From Parerythrobacter_A sp963799315 (GTDB taxonomy: Bacteria > Pseudomonadota > Alphaproteobacteria > Sphingomonadales > Sphingomonadaceae): a stretch of DNA of 64,000 bases. Location: positions 1 to 64,000 of the forward strand of contig CAWCWP010000002.1 of assembly GCA_963799315.1 (NCBI GenBank). The letters are read 5' to 3'. The position numbers and the translations under genes are program-made. Each line of letters starts with the position of its first letter. Positions within the stretch are counted from its first letter, which is position 1. Of the stretch, positions 36,559 to 46,660 are shown in pieces. Below the pieces are notes generated by a model that did not search any database, was not told the DNA's origin, and worked only from the letters and a program-made list of their open reading frames with translations.

Positions 36559-37272
36559 CTAGCGGTTGGCCACGTTACGGGTTCCGGTTTCGCACATCGA
36601 CAGCGCCGCACAGTCGGTGCATTGCGGCGCGGACGGGCGGCACCATGTCTGGCCCAGTTTCTTCATCAGCAGGTGATGCTCGTCGAAATCGGCGCCCGAC
36701 CAATCGTCCGGCATGGCGGGCATAACCGCATCGAACGCCCGCGCGGTGGTGGCTTTTGGCGGGACCAGCCCCATGCGCTGCAGAATGCGGGTGTGGTGCC
36801 CGTCCAGCACGATGGCGCGGCGGTCCAGCGTGGAGGCATTCATCACGCCTGCCGCGATTTTGCGCCCGACGCCCGGCAACTGCTCCAGCCAATCCATCGC
36901 AGCAGCCGTGTCCATCGCTTCCAGATGCGAGAGATCAACCGACCCGCGCCGTTCCATCAGTTCGGTAAGGCTGGCCTTCAGTCGCTCGGCGGCGACGGAA
37001 GGATAGGTTTGCGTCGCCAGCTCGGCCTGCAAGTCATCGAGCGGCGCGGCGGCCACCGCCTCCCATGACCCGTATCGGCCATGCAAACGGTCCGTCGCAG
37101 CATTCGAAACCGGCGATTTCGTCCGCGCCCCGATAACCCCCTGCACCAGCACCCACTCCGGCGCGCGCCACTCCGCCGCCGCGCGCTCGATCCGCCCGAA
37201 CCGCTGGACCAGCAGCGCTTGCAACAGCCGCAGTGTCTCGGTGCGCGGGTCGGAGTCGAGCGGAAGTTGCAT
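36559..37272 (-). CDS. Second endonuclease III-like HhH-GPD glycosylase
   Basis: This 237-residue protein is a divergent endonuclease III paralogue. It keeps the helix-hairpin-helix LPGVGRKIAAGVMNAS with Lys, the acidic position in VLDGHHTRILQR (Asp kept, followed by Gly rather than Thr) and the cluster CRPSAPQCTDCAALSMC (Cys-x6-Cys-x2-Cys-x5-Cys). Base excision repair of a different damaged base than canonical Nth is likely; the Gly change near the catalytic Asp may affect lyase activity. The start is ATG 37272; the frame extends 12 codons further without clear homology. The tandem place next to nth makes a repair pair. Confidence 0.82.
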   Translation of the reverse strand: MQLPLDSDPRTETLRLLQALLVQRFGRIERAAAEWRAPEWVLVQGVIGARTKSPVSNAATDRLHGRYGSWEAVAAAPLDDLQAELATQTYPSVAAERLKASLTELMERRGSVDLSHLEAMDTAAAMDWLEQLPGVGRKIAAGVMNASTLDRRAIVLDGHHTRILQRMGLVPPKATTARAFDAVMPAMPDDWSGADFDEHHLLMKKLGQTWCRPSAPQCTDCAALSMCETGTRNVANR

Positions 37273-37299
37273 CGGAACCATATTGACAAGATAGCCGCG

Positions 37300-37318
37300 A
37301 GGTGTCAATTTGACACCT
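37300..37318. promoter_or_regulatory. Operator palindrome abutting the antitoxin start codon
   Basis: A perfect inverted repeat of nine bases (aggtgtcaa / ttgacacct) around one central T ends exactly one base before the ATG at 37319. A TTGACA hexamer lies just upstream (37283-37288). Such a palindrome at the start of a toxin-antitoxin operon fits autoregulation by the DNA-binding antitoxin. It leaves little room for a ribosome site other than GAGGTG at 37299-37304, inside the palindrome. Confidence 0.6.
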
Positions 37319-37669
37319 ATGGCGAAAACGATAAAGCTCGATGACGAACTGATGGACCTGGTCGGTCGCGAGGCCGAGATGATGAGCCGCTCGCTTGCCG
37401 GTCAGGTCCGGCATTGGGTGCGCATCGGGATGAGTGTCGAGAAATCACGGTTTTTCGATCACGCGCGCGTATCCGCCGCGCTCTCCGGCAAGCTGGCACA
37501 TGACGCGCTGACCGCCGAGGAACAGGAAAGCCACGTCGATGCCCTCTTCGAAGCAGCACGCAAGACGACGCCCGAACAGCAACGCTTCTTTGCCGCGCGT
37601 CGCCGGGAGGGGCATGGCGTCGGGCTTCGCGATGGTGCCGTTGTTCACGAAAGCGCAGAAACGGACTGA
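37319..37669 (+). CDS. ParD-like antitoxin
   Basis: The 116-residue protein starts with a short strand MAKTIKLDDELMDLVGREAE and a basic helix LAGQVRHWVRIGMSVEKS, the pattern of ParD-like ribbon-helix-helix antitoxins. The C-terminal part (from about residue 65) is helical and acidic, then Arg-rich, as expected for a toxin-binding arm. It overlaps the downstream zeta-toxin gene by one base in the TGATGG junction and is preceded by a palindromic operator. The role is repression of the operon and neutralisation of the toxin. The intact frame and the coupling give good support. Confidence 0.82.
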   Translation: MAKTIKLDDELMDLVGREAEMMSRSLAGQVRHWVRIGMSVEKSRFFDHARVSAALSGKLAHDALTAEEQESHVDALFEAARKTTPEQQRFFAARRREGHGVGLRDGAVVHESAETD

Positions 37670-38265
37670 TGGCGATAGTCGCGGGACAGCCGACGCTGTT
37701 TCTGATCGCCGGTCCCAATGGTGCCGGCAAATCCACCTTTTACGACACGGTTTTGCAGGACCGTATCGACGCACCTTTCGTCAACGCCGACATAATCCAG
37801 CGCGACGAACTTTCGGACCCGGCACCCGAAGCCGCCTATCGGGCTGCCGAAATTGCCGCTGCGCGACGTGCCGACTATATTGGGGCCGGACGCAGCTTCG
37901 TCATGGAAACGGTTTTTTCGCATCCTTCCAAGCTCGAATTGCTGATCGATGCGCGTTCGGCGGGCTATCGCATCGTCGTTTTCCACCTTTGCCTTGCCTC
38001 GCCCGAATTGGCGCAGGCCCGCGTGCTGGAGCGAGTGAAGGAAGGCGGGCATACCGTACCATCGCACAAAATACGCGAACGGTTCGCACGGAACGGCGCG
38101 CTCATACGAGAAGCCGTTCTTATGGCCGACCGGGGCCAGATACTGGATGCGTCCGCGCTGAACGCAGCACCCGAAATTATGGCGGAATTGGCAAGCGGGC
38201 AAATCATCCGGCGCGCCGATATCATCGCGCCGTGGGTCGCTGCAATCTACGAAGGCGTTCTGTAG
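37669..38265 (+). CDS. Zeta-toxin family kinase
   Basis: The 198-residue protein has a P-loop AGPNGAGKSTF (about residues 14-24) and zeta-family signatures after it: FVNADIIQRDEL with the substrate-binding Asp, RSFVMETVFSHPSK (the family F-x-x-E-T block), and an Arg-containing RERFARNGALIREA later. Zeta toxins phosphorylate UDP-GlcNAc sugars and block cell-wall synthesis. It sits directly after a ParD-like antitoxin with an overlapping start, so it forms a two-gene module. An alternative is a homologous small-molecule kinase, but the context favours a toxin. Confidence 0.85.
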   Translation: MAIVAGQPTLFLIAGPNGAGKSTFYDTVLQDRIDAPFVNADIIQRDELSDPAPEAAYRAAEIAAARRADYIGAGRSFVMETVFSHPSKLELLIDARSAGYRIVVFHLCLASPELAQARVLERVKEGGHTVPSHKIRERFARNGALIREAVLMADRGQILDASALNAAPEIMAELASGQIIRRADIIAPWVAAIYEGVL

Positions 38266-38269
38266 GTCG

Positions 38270-39833
38270 TCACTCCCACTCGATCGTGCCGGGCGGCTTG
38301 CTTGTATAATCATACACCACCCGGTTGATGCCCTTCACCTCGTTCACGATGCGCGTGGCGGTGTTGCTCAGGAACTCGGCGTCGAAGGGATAGACGTCCG
38401 CCGTCATGCCGTCGGTGCTGGTCACGGCGCGCAGGGCGCAGACATTGTCGTAAGTGCGCCCGTCACCCATCACGCCGACGGTCTTGACCGGCAGCAGCAC
38501 GGCGAACGCCTGCCAGATCGCATCGTACAGGCCCGCATTGCGGATCTCCTCCAGATATATCGCATCCGCCTTGCGCAGCACGTCGCAGCGCTCCTTGGTC
38601 ACTTCGCCGGGAATGCGGATGGCGAGGCCGGGGCCGGGGAACGGGTGACGGCCGACAAAGGCATCGGGCAGCCCCAGCTCGCGGCCCAGATCGCGGACCT
38701 CATCCTTGAACAGCTCGCGCAACGGCTCGACCAGCTGCATGTTCATGCGTTCGGGCAGGCCGCCGACATTGTGATGGCTCTTGATTGTCACGCTCGGTCC
38801 GCCGGTGAAGCTGATGCTCTCGATCACATCGGGATAAAGCGTGCCCTGCGCCAGAAAGTCTGCGCCGCCAATCCTGCGCGCTTCTTCCTCGAACAGGTCG
38901 ATGAAGGCCCCGCCGATGAATTTGCGCTTCTTTTCGGGATCGGTCTCGCCCGCCAGTCCGGCCATGAACTTTTCTTCCGCATCGACGTGGACCAACGGGA
39001 TGTTGTAATGGTCGCGGAACAGGGTGACGACCTGCTCGGCCTCGTTCATCCGCATCAGGCCGTGGTCCACGAAGACGCAGGTCAGCTGGTCGCCGATGGC
39101 TTCGTGGATCAGCACGGCGGCAACCGCACTGTCCACCCCGCCCGACAGGCCGCAAATGACTTTCCCGTCCCCCACCTGCGCGCGGATTTCCGCGATCTTG
39201 GCCTCGCGGAACTCTGCCATGCTCCAGTCGCCCGCCAGCCCGCAGACATGCCGCGCGAAATTGCCGAGCAGCTTCGCGCCGTCGGGTGTGTGGACGACTT
39301 CCGGATGGAACTGGATGCCGTACATCCGGCGTTCCTCGTTGGCGGTCACCGCGAAGGGCGCACCCGAAGAGGTGGCGACGGAAACGAAGCCGGGCGCCAG
39401 CTGGTCCACCTTGTCGCCGTGGCTCATCCAGACCTGATGGCGCTCGCCGGTCTGCCACATCCCGTCGAACAGCGCGCAGTCTTCCTGTATCTCCACAAAG
39501 GCGCGCCCGAATTCGCCCATGTCATGGCTCAGCACCGATCCGCCCAGCTGCTTGGCCATCGACCTGTTGGCCATAGCATACGCCAAGGATCGGCACGCCA
39601 GCATCGTAGAACGCCATCGGGGCGAGCGGCGGATCGGCATCGTTCACGCTGGCCGGACCGCCGGACAGGATGATGCCTTTGGGCGAAAGGCGGTCGAAGG
39701 CCTCCTGCGCGGAAGTATAGGGCGCGATTTCGGAATAGACGCCCGCCTCGCGCACGCGGCGCGCGATCAGCTGCGTCACCTGGCTGCCGAAATCGACGAT
39801 GAGAATGGAGTCGGGAAGGTCGGATGTCTGCAT
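38270..39833 (-). CDS. guaA: GuaA, GMP synthase (one frameshift)
   Basis: GMP synthase converts XMP to GMP using glutamine ammonia and ATP. The glutamine amidotransferase part has the nucleophile Cys in GVCYGQQ and His-Glu in GIQFHPEV. The ATP-pyrophosphatase part has the P-loop GLSGGVDSAV near residue 230, and the dimerisation part ends TSKPPGTIEWE. The reconstructed length is 520 residues. One extra base near 39565 (cagg-tcgatgg) divides the amidotransferase part. The gene stands alone and the upstream 360 bases include a parS site. Confidence 0.95.
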
Positions 39834-40195
39834 CCGCGTCGGTTACGGTGCCGGTGTGGCGGTGACAAGAAGCAGTCGCAGGCCAATCACCGCAGACCAG
39901 GCTTGCGTTTTTATCACGCGACGTCAGGATTTTCGCATTTGAGAAACACAGGATGCAACACTATTTTCCAATGCATAGCCGGTCGCGGACATTCCCTCCC
40001 GTTCCGACCGTGCAACGGGCAATGCGCGCTGCGATGCAGACGGATTGTCCGGTGATTGTGAAGCGGCAGCGCCCTTGCGGCGCGCCCGACACAAGACACG
40101 ATGAAGCGCGGCTGTCCTGCCAGCTCTCCCCCCTCCAAGCGGCGGATGGTCGCGCTTCTATCGTTTCACGTGAAACCCAATTCGTCAGACGCGCA
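39834..40195. other. Intergenic gap between guaA and the TPR gene
   Basis: About 360 bases separate the guaA start from the TPR-protein stop. The region contains the parS palindrome near its right end, and no convincing open frame with a ribosome site. The guaA promoter must lie here, but I see no strong consensus hexamers. No cluster of DnaA boxes and no AT-rich unwinding element is visible, so it is not a clear origin. Confidence 0.6.
40162..40175. promoter_or_regulatory. parS: parS centromere-like site
   Basis: GTTTCACGTGAAAC is a perfect 14-base palindrome and equals the core of the universal chromosomal parS site (TGTTTCACGTGAAACA), with only the outer bases differing (C before and C after). 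Spontaneous occurrence of 14 matched bases is very unlikely. It is intergenic, beside guaA. ParB bound here would help load SMC and organise the origin region, so the window is probably origin-proximal. Confidence 0.9.
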
Positions 40196-41841
40196 TCAGA
40201 TGCGTGCCAGCAGCGCGTCGATATGCTTTTGCTGGGCCGGTCCGGCGAAGGCGCGCACGCTTTTCGCCACCTGCCTTGCCTCCGCGCGCCGTCCGTTGCG
40301 GGCCAGCGCATCGGCATAGTGCCAGCGGATCTGGAGATTGCCGGGTGCGCCATCCTTGGCGCGGGTCAGCAGGGCCAGCGCCTCTGCCGGATCGCCACCT
40401 GTATTCAGCAGCACCCAGCCGGTCGTATCGAGCACATCCGGATCGTCCGGCACCAGCGCGAGCGCGCGACGGGCCAGCGCAGTCGCGGCGGGTTTGCGCC
40501 CGGATCGCAGCGCGGCATGGGCGGCATTGTTCAGCACCAGCGCATTGGTGCCCATTCCGTCTTTCAACAGGCCGCTATAGATCGCGTCGGCTTTCTTCCA
40601 TTCGCCCTGCGCCATCGCCCGTTCCGCAGTTCCGGCCCGTGCGCCAAAATCCGCCGGTACGCGCGTTCCGGCGAGGCGCTTGGCGTAGGGGTCCGGCTCG
40701 CCCGCCTGCTTCGCCAGCTTCGATGCCAGTGCGAGCAGTTGCGGGCTGGCGCTGGCGCGGCCTGCCGGGGCTTTCACCGTGCGCAGGGCGCGCGACGGTT
40801 CGCCGACCGCCAGCATCGCCTGCGCCATGACGGTAGCGCCCTGCACATGCAGCGGATTGTCGCGCAGGAAAGGTCGCAGGAAGGCGATTGCCTGTTCATG
40901 GCTGCCGCGCAGATACGCAACTTCGCCCATCAATAGCTGCGCAGCAGGAACCTTGCGCAGCGCATTTTCGCCCTGCTGCAATGTTGTGTGCGCCAGGTCG
41001 AGATTGCCGGATTCGAACGCCAGCTTGGCCCCGATGAACTGCGCCATCGGATGCGACGGCGCGATATCGCGTACCGCGTCCATTGTCTCCTTCGCTTCGT
41101 CCAGCAAACCGCGATCGGCCTGTGTCGCGGCGAGCGAAAGCAGCGGCGTGACGACGCCGGGGTTGGTCTCGGCACCATGCGCGAAGTGCGTTTGCGCGGC
41201 GGCATAATCTTCCACCAGCAGCGCGACCTTGCCTGCAAGCATCCGCGCAGACAGCGATTCGCGGATCGGCCTCCACGGCACGGGCGGCGAGCAGTTTGGC
41301 GGTATCGATGCCGCGCTGCTGCAATGCCATTTCCCCGCGCAGGGCAAGCAGACGCGCATTGCCGGGATGCGCAGCAACGGCGCTGTCGGCAAGCGCATAG
41401 GCACTTTCCTCCGCACCCGTCGCAAGCTGCGCGCCGATATTCGCCCATGCCCCTTCGGGTGTATCGGTGCCCGCTTTCTTCGCCCATTCCAGCGCCGCAT
41501 CGGCATCGTTCTGGAGCAGCTTGGCCTCCGCCATCAGCGCGGCGGCGGCGGCGCTGTCGCGGTCGGCGGCGGGTAAATCCTGCAAGGCCGCTTCGGCACC
41601 GATCCCGTCGCCCAGCCCCAGATGCGCGCGGGCATAATCGAGCCGCGCGGCGGCATCGCCGGGGGTTTCGCGCAGATGTGCCGCCAGATGCAGGCGCGCT
41701 GCGTTGTGGTCATTGCGCGCGATGGCGGCTTCGGCCTGCGAACGCGGATCGCTTTCCAGCAATGCGCAGCCTGCCAAGCGCCATCGGCAGAACCGTTGCC
41801 AAAGCCACGGTGCGGGCGAAAATCATGGTACGGTTTTCCAT
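40196..41841 (-). CDS. TPR-repeat lipoprotein (PrsT-like; two frameshifts)
   Basis: The reconstructed 547-residue protein has a lipoprotein signal (MALAGC) and then a long series of tetratricopeptide repeats, such as ALRSGRKPAATALARRALALVPDDPDVLDTTG, down to the C-terminus. Large TPR lipoproteins of this type (PrsT) occur beside PEP-CTERM/exosortase systems and are thought to help build the surface polymer machinery. A PEP-CTERM protein is the next gene upstream on the same strand. Two extra bases are inferred: at about 41779 (gcgcttggc) and about 41270. Length modulo three agrees. Confidence 0.82.
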
Positions 41842-41902
41842 ACTGCCGATCTACCGCGCGCGCCCTAAAAAACCGCTAATTTTCGGCGCGCGAAAACAAC
41901 GC

Positions 41903-41940
41903 AAAAGGGGCGGCGCGAGAAACCCCGCGCCACCCCTTTT
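41903..41940 (-). terminator. Terminator after the PEP-CTERM gene
   Basis: A hairpin with arms aaaaggggcggcgcg and cgcgccaccccttt (one mismatch) encloses about eight bases. It is GC-rich and ends in a run of T on the minus strand. It lies between the PEP-CTERM stop and the TPR gene start, so the two genes probably have separate transcripts despite their shared direction. Confidence 0.75.
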
Positions 41941-41996
41941 CGACGTACCGGCCATCGGAGGTGCGACCCGATGGAGCATTACGTGAAATCCTGCGA

Positions 41997-42668
41997 TCAG
42001 GCGCGCACCGTCTTGCGACGGCGGCCTGCCCACAGACCCATCAGAGCCAGACCGAACAGCGCCATGCCAGCCGGTGCGGGAACAGGCGTGCTGCCCGGCG
42101 TCAGGTCGAAATTGATATCCCAGTGCGGGATCGACAGGTGCGAGGGGTTCAGGATGTTCAGCCAGGCCGAACCACCGAAGTCGCCGGTCTTGTCGTTTGC
42201 GCCGGGGCCAATTTGCAGGGTCGTCGTGCCGGCAAGTCCGTCGCCAGGATTGACGGTGTAAACCGCTCCGTCAATCGTGATGGTGCCGCTGCCGCTGGAA
42301 TAGAAATCCATCAGCGCGGGATTATAGGCACCGCCACCGGCCTTGTATTCCTGACCGTTGAACAGCTCGTCCTGAAAATGGCTGAACATCAGGTCTAGCG
42401 TGGCGACTTCGCCCTGATTGTTAAGCGCGGTGCCGGTGAAGGTCGCGGTGCCGTTGTCGGTGTTCTGCGTGAAGACGGTGCCATCCTGGAAGGAAAACTT
42501 CTTGGAGCAGCCGTCGCGCAGCGTGTTGGTCCACAGCCCGTGCGAGCAGTTGCCGCCGGTTGCGTCGCTTACGCCCAGTTCGATAACCGATGCAGCGGCA
42601 GGCGTTGCGCCCAGTGCCATGATTGCTGCGGCGGTGGTGCCCATCAGTGCGGTTTTCAGCTTCGTCAT
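41997..42668 (-). CDS. PEP-CTERM sorting-domain surface protein
   Basis: The 223-residue protein has an N-terminal signal peptide (cleavage likely near GATPAAASVIE) and a C-terminal sorting signal: VPAPAG, a hydrophobic stretch (about residues 198-214, MALFGLALMGLWAG) and a basic end RRRKTVRA. That is the PEP-CTERM layout recognised by exosortase at the membrane. The body is acidic and Gly/Asn-rich with alternating strands and two Cys, as in secreted matrix proteins. ATG 42668 is preferred; MVKKTG upstream would be an extension. Exosortase itself is not in this window. Confidence 0.85.
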   Translation of the reverse strand: MTKLKTALMGTTAAAIMALGATPAAASVIELGVSDATGGNCSHGLWTNTLRDGCSKKFSFQDGTVFTQNTDNGTATFTGTALNNQGEVATLDLMFSHFQDELFNGQEYKAGGGAYNPALMDFYSSGSGTITIDGAVYTVNPGDGLAGTTTLQIGPGANDKTGDFGGSAWLNILNPSHLSIPHWDINFDLTPGSTPVPAPAGMALFGLALMGLWAGRRRKTVRA

Positions 42669-42947
42669 AAGTCTTGTCCCTGTCTTCTTGACCATTTCGG
42701 CATAACGATGAATTGCGTTGCTCGGATTGCTGCTCAAGTTAATGCAGGGCGCGTGCCAGTTTCGCGCAGATGCCGGGTTAAAGCGGGTCGCAAAGGTTAA
42801 CGGCACCATAGCCTTGCGCGTCCTTGTCAAAAATCCCGACGCTTTTGCGCATCCGGCGACCGGGCCGTGTTGCGACGCGGGGGATAAGCGGTTCGCGCGC
42901 AACACCCGCGTTTGGGTTTGGCCCCCGGGTGGGCTATATCGTCAGCC

Positions 42948-45557
42948 ATGACCGACACGACCCCGACACCGAGCGATACCGCACCCGAAACACCATCGAA
43001 GGCACCGGTTGATCCCCGTCCGGAAAAGGTCGTCCAGATGGGCGATTACGGGGCGGATTCGATCAAGGTTCTCAAAGGGCTGGACGCGGTCCGCAAGCGC
43101 CCCGGCATGTATATCGGCGATACCGACGACGGCAGCGGCCTGCACCATATGGTGTTCGAGGTTAGCGACAATGCCATCGACGAGGCATTGGCCGGTCATT
43201 GCGACCTGGTCCTGATCGAGCTGAACCCCGACGGGTCCGTCAGCGTCGAGGATAACGGGCGCGGCATCCCGGTGGACATGCACAAGGAAGAGGGCGTCTC
43301 CGCCGCCGAAGTCATCATGACGCAGCTTCACGCAGGCGGGAAGTTCGAAAACACGAACGACGACAATGCCTACAAGGTGTCGGGCGGGCTGCACGGTGTC
43401 GGCGTGTCGGTGGTCAACGCGCTGTCCGAATGGCTGGAGCTGGTAATCTGGCGCGACGGGCGCGAGCACTGGATGCGGTTCGAACATGGCGACGCGGTCA
43501 ATTCGCTGGAAGAGCGCGGCGATGCGCCGTCCGTCGACAGCAATGGCGACAAGAACGGCCTGAAAAAGGGCACCCGCGTCACCTTCATGCCGAGCGACAA
43601 CACCTTCAAGAACGTGACCGAATTCGATTTCGACCGGCTGGAGCATCGCTATCGCGAGCTGGCGTTCCTCAATTCCGGCGTGCGTATCCTGCTGCGCGAC
43701 AGGCGCGGCGAGGAAGTGGCCGAGCACGACCTGTTCTACGAAGGCGGCATCGCGGCATTCGTGAAATATCTGGATCGCAACAAGGCCGCGCTGATCGCCG
43801 AGCCTATCTCGGTCAGTGCCGAGAAGGACGGCATCGGCATCGATGTCGCGCTGGAATGGAACGACAGCTATTACGAAAACGTCCTGACCTTCACCAACAA
43901 CATCCCGCAGCGCGATGGCGGCACGCACCTTGCCGCCTTCCGCGCCGCGCTGACCCGCACGCTCAACAATTACGCCAGCAGCAGCGGGCTGATGAAGAAG
44001 GAAAAGGTGTCGCTGTCGGGCGAGGATATGCGCGAAGGGCTGACCGCCATCGTCAGCGTGAAACTGCCCGATCCCAAGTTCGGCAGCCAGACGAAGGACA
44101 AGCTGGTATCGAGCGAAGTGCGCCAGCCGCTGGAAAGCCTGATGGGCGAAAAGATGGGCGAATGGCTGGAGGAAAACCCCGCCGACGCGAAGACCATCAT
44201 CCAGAAGATCATCGACGCCGCCGCCGCGCGCGAGGCCGCCCGCAAGGCCCGCGAAATGAGCCGCAAGGGCGCGATGAGCATCGCCAGCCTGCCCGGCAAG
44301 CTGGCCGATTGCCAGGAACGCGATCCGGCGAAATCCGAACTGTTCCTGGTCGAGGGCGACAGCGCCGGCGGCAGCGCCAAGCAGGGCCGCGACCGCAAGA
44401 CGCAGGCGATCCTGCCGCTGAAGGGCAAGATCCTGAATGTGGAGCGCGCGCGGTTCGACCGGATCATCAGCTCCAAGGAAGTCGGCACGCTGATCCAGGC
44501 GATGGGCACCGGCCTGCGCGATGAATTCACCATCGACAAACTGCGCTATCACAAGATCGTCATCATGACCGACGCCGATGTCGACGGCGCGCATATCCGC
44601 ACGCTGCTGCTGACCTTCTTCCACCGGCAGATGCCCGAGATCATCAAGGCCGGGCACCTCTACATCGCGCAGCCGCCGCTCTATCAAAGTCGCCAAGGGC
44701 CGCAGCGAGGTTTATCTGAAGGATCAGGGCGCGCTCGACCGCTATCTGGTCGATGCCGGATTGCAGGGCCGCGTGCTGGAAACGGCAGGCGGCGCGCGCA
44801 GCGGCGGGGAACTGCAATCGCTGGTCGAACATGCCCTGCGCATCCGCAACCTGATGGCGTTCGTTCCGCGCAAATACGATGCCGCGATCGTGGAGCAGAT
44901 GGCGCTGGCAGGCGCGCTCGATCCCGAACTGGACGCATCCGCGCGCGAGGCGGCCTTGCAGGCCGGAGCGAAACGGCTCGGCATTGCGCGACGAGGAAGC
45001 ACACTGGACCGCGCAGCTGCGCGACGACGGCTCGGTCCGTCTCGACCGGCTGTGGCGCGGCGTGACCGATGTCCACGAGCTGGAAGCCGCTTTCGTCTCC
45101 AGCGCAGAAGCGCGCAAGCTGCACCGGCTGGTGTCGGAACAGGCCGAAGTCTTCGCCAAACCGACCGCGCCTCGTCAAAGGCATCGCCGACCAGATACCC
45201 GAACCCGATCCCGATGCGCCGAACCCGGCGGACGACATCGCCGAACAGGCCGAAACCGAAGCGCCCAGCGCGCCTGCGGACGGCGTGATCACCCGCCCCA
45301 CCGAACTGCTCGACGCGGTGATGGTCGCGGGGCGCAAGGGCCTGTCGATCCAGCGGTACAAGGGGCTGGGCGAGATGAATGCAGAGCAGTTGTGGGAAAC
45401 CACGCTCGACCCCGACAATCGCGCGCTGCTGCAGGTGAAGGTCGAGGATGCCGATGTGACCGACGAAATCTTCACCCGCCTGATGGGCGACGTGGTCGAA
45501 CCGCGCCGCGAGTTCATCCAGGACAATGCGCTGAACGTCGCCAATCTCGATGTCTGA
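42948..45557 (+). CDS. gyrB: GyrB, DNA gyrase subunit B (three frameshifts)
   Basis: GyrB is the ATPase subunit of DNA gyrase, which introduces negative supercoils. The GHKL ATP site is complete (NAIDEALAGH, EDNGRGIP, GGLHGVGVSVVNALS), with the transducer, and the TOPRIM part has LVEGDSAGGSAKQ and DADVDGAHI. The end RYKGLGEMN and the last 60 residues match. The reconstructed length is 868 residues. Single-base insertions near 44690, 44990 and 45170 move the frame three times; the span is a multiple of three, as expected. An acidic insert of about 40 residues precedes the last block (EPDPDAPNPADD). Confidence 0.95.
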
Positions 45558-46660
45558 TACGCCCGCAGGCGGTGCGACGCTGGAGCGGGGCGGTTTCCTG
45601 CTGTTCCTCGCACTCGTCACCGTCGCCCTGCTGCTGGTGGTGTGGCCCTTCGCCATGCCGGTCCTGTCTGCGGTGCTGGCGGCGATCATGTTCCAGCCGC
45701 TTTACCAGTGGTTCCTCGCGCGTTTCGGCGGCCATGCCAACACCGCGACGCTCGCCACGTTGCTGGTCATTACCTTCGCCGTGATCCTGCCCACGCTGGC
45801 CATCGGCACAGTCATCGTCGAGCAGGCGGTCAGTGTGTTCCGCGCGTTCCGCGACGGCGATATCAACGTGGCGGACTGGTTCGCGCAGATCATGGGCGCG
45901 CTGCCGGGGTCCGTGCAAGCGACGCTGGGCAATGAGGGCTGGGGCGATTTTTCGGCGGTTCAGGACCGTGCGCAGGTCTTTGCCAAGCAAAGCGTCGGCC
46001 TGATCGCGGGCAAGGCACTCAGCATCGGCGGTAGCGTGTTCGGCTGGGTGCTGGCCTTCGGGCTGGGCCTTTACGTGACATGGTTTTCTGCTGCGTGACG
46101 GGCGTGAACTGGGCCCACAGGTCGTGCGCCACTTGCCGTTGCGGCACGACACCGCGACCCGTTTGGCCGACCGGTTCCTGATGGTGGTGCGCGCCACGAT
46201 AAAGGGATCGGTCGTGGTCGGCATCGTGCAGGGGATGCTGGGTTCGATAACCTTCTGGATCGTCGGCATGCCGTCCGTGCTGCTGTTCGGCCTGCTGATG
46301 GCCATCGCGTCGCTGATACCGGCGGTGGGCGCGGCACTCATCTGGGCGCCGGTGGCGCTGTATCTGCTGGCGACGGGCGCAGTATGGCAAGGGTTGTTCG
46401 TCATCTTTTCCGGTGTCGCGGTGATCGGCATGGCGGACAATGTGCTGCGACCGATCCTGGTCGGGCGCGATACCGGCATTCCCGACTGGCTGATCCTGGT
46501 GACGACGCTGGGCGGCATCGCCGTGCTGGGCCTGAGCGGCATCGTGCTGGGTCCGCTGGCGGCGGGGCTGTTCATCACCGGCTTCGCCGTGTTGCGCGAA
46601 CAGCGCGAGGCGGATGCTATCGTTTCGCATCCGGCGGCGGGGGCGGCGCTGGAAGAATAG
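45550..46660 (+). CDS. AI-2E family transporter (one frameshift)
   Basis: The reconstructed protein of about 369 residues belongs to the AI-2E/YdiK/PerM permease family. It has an N-terminal helix pair (LLLVVWPFAMPVLSAVLAAIMFQPLY), a long amphipathic region with an E-x-x-V-x-x-F and R-D-G part, then a C-terminal helical block (GMLGSITFWIVGMPSVLLFG, LIPAVGAALIWAPVALYL, GIPDWLILVTTLGGIAVLG) that is the family core. A small molecule, peptide or ion export role is likely; substrate unknown. One base is extra near 46085. The start overlaps the gyrB end by eight bases. Confidence 0.87.

Noticed and set aside
39834..40195. A replication origin at the parS site
   Set aside because: There is no DnaA-box cluster, AT-rich unwinding element or dnaA/parAB next to it. 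parS sites may lie many kilobases from the origin.
42948..45557. Frame changes in gyrB as programmed frameshifting or a pseudogene
   Set aside because: No slippery heptamer or stimulator is seen, three insertions restore one full-length essential protein, and similar errors occur in many other housekeeping genes.
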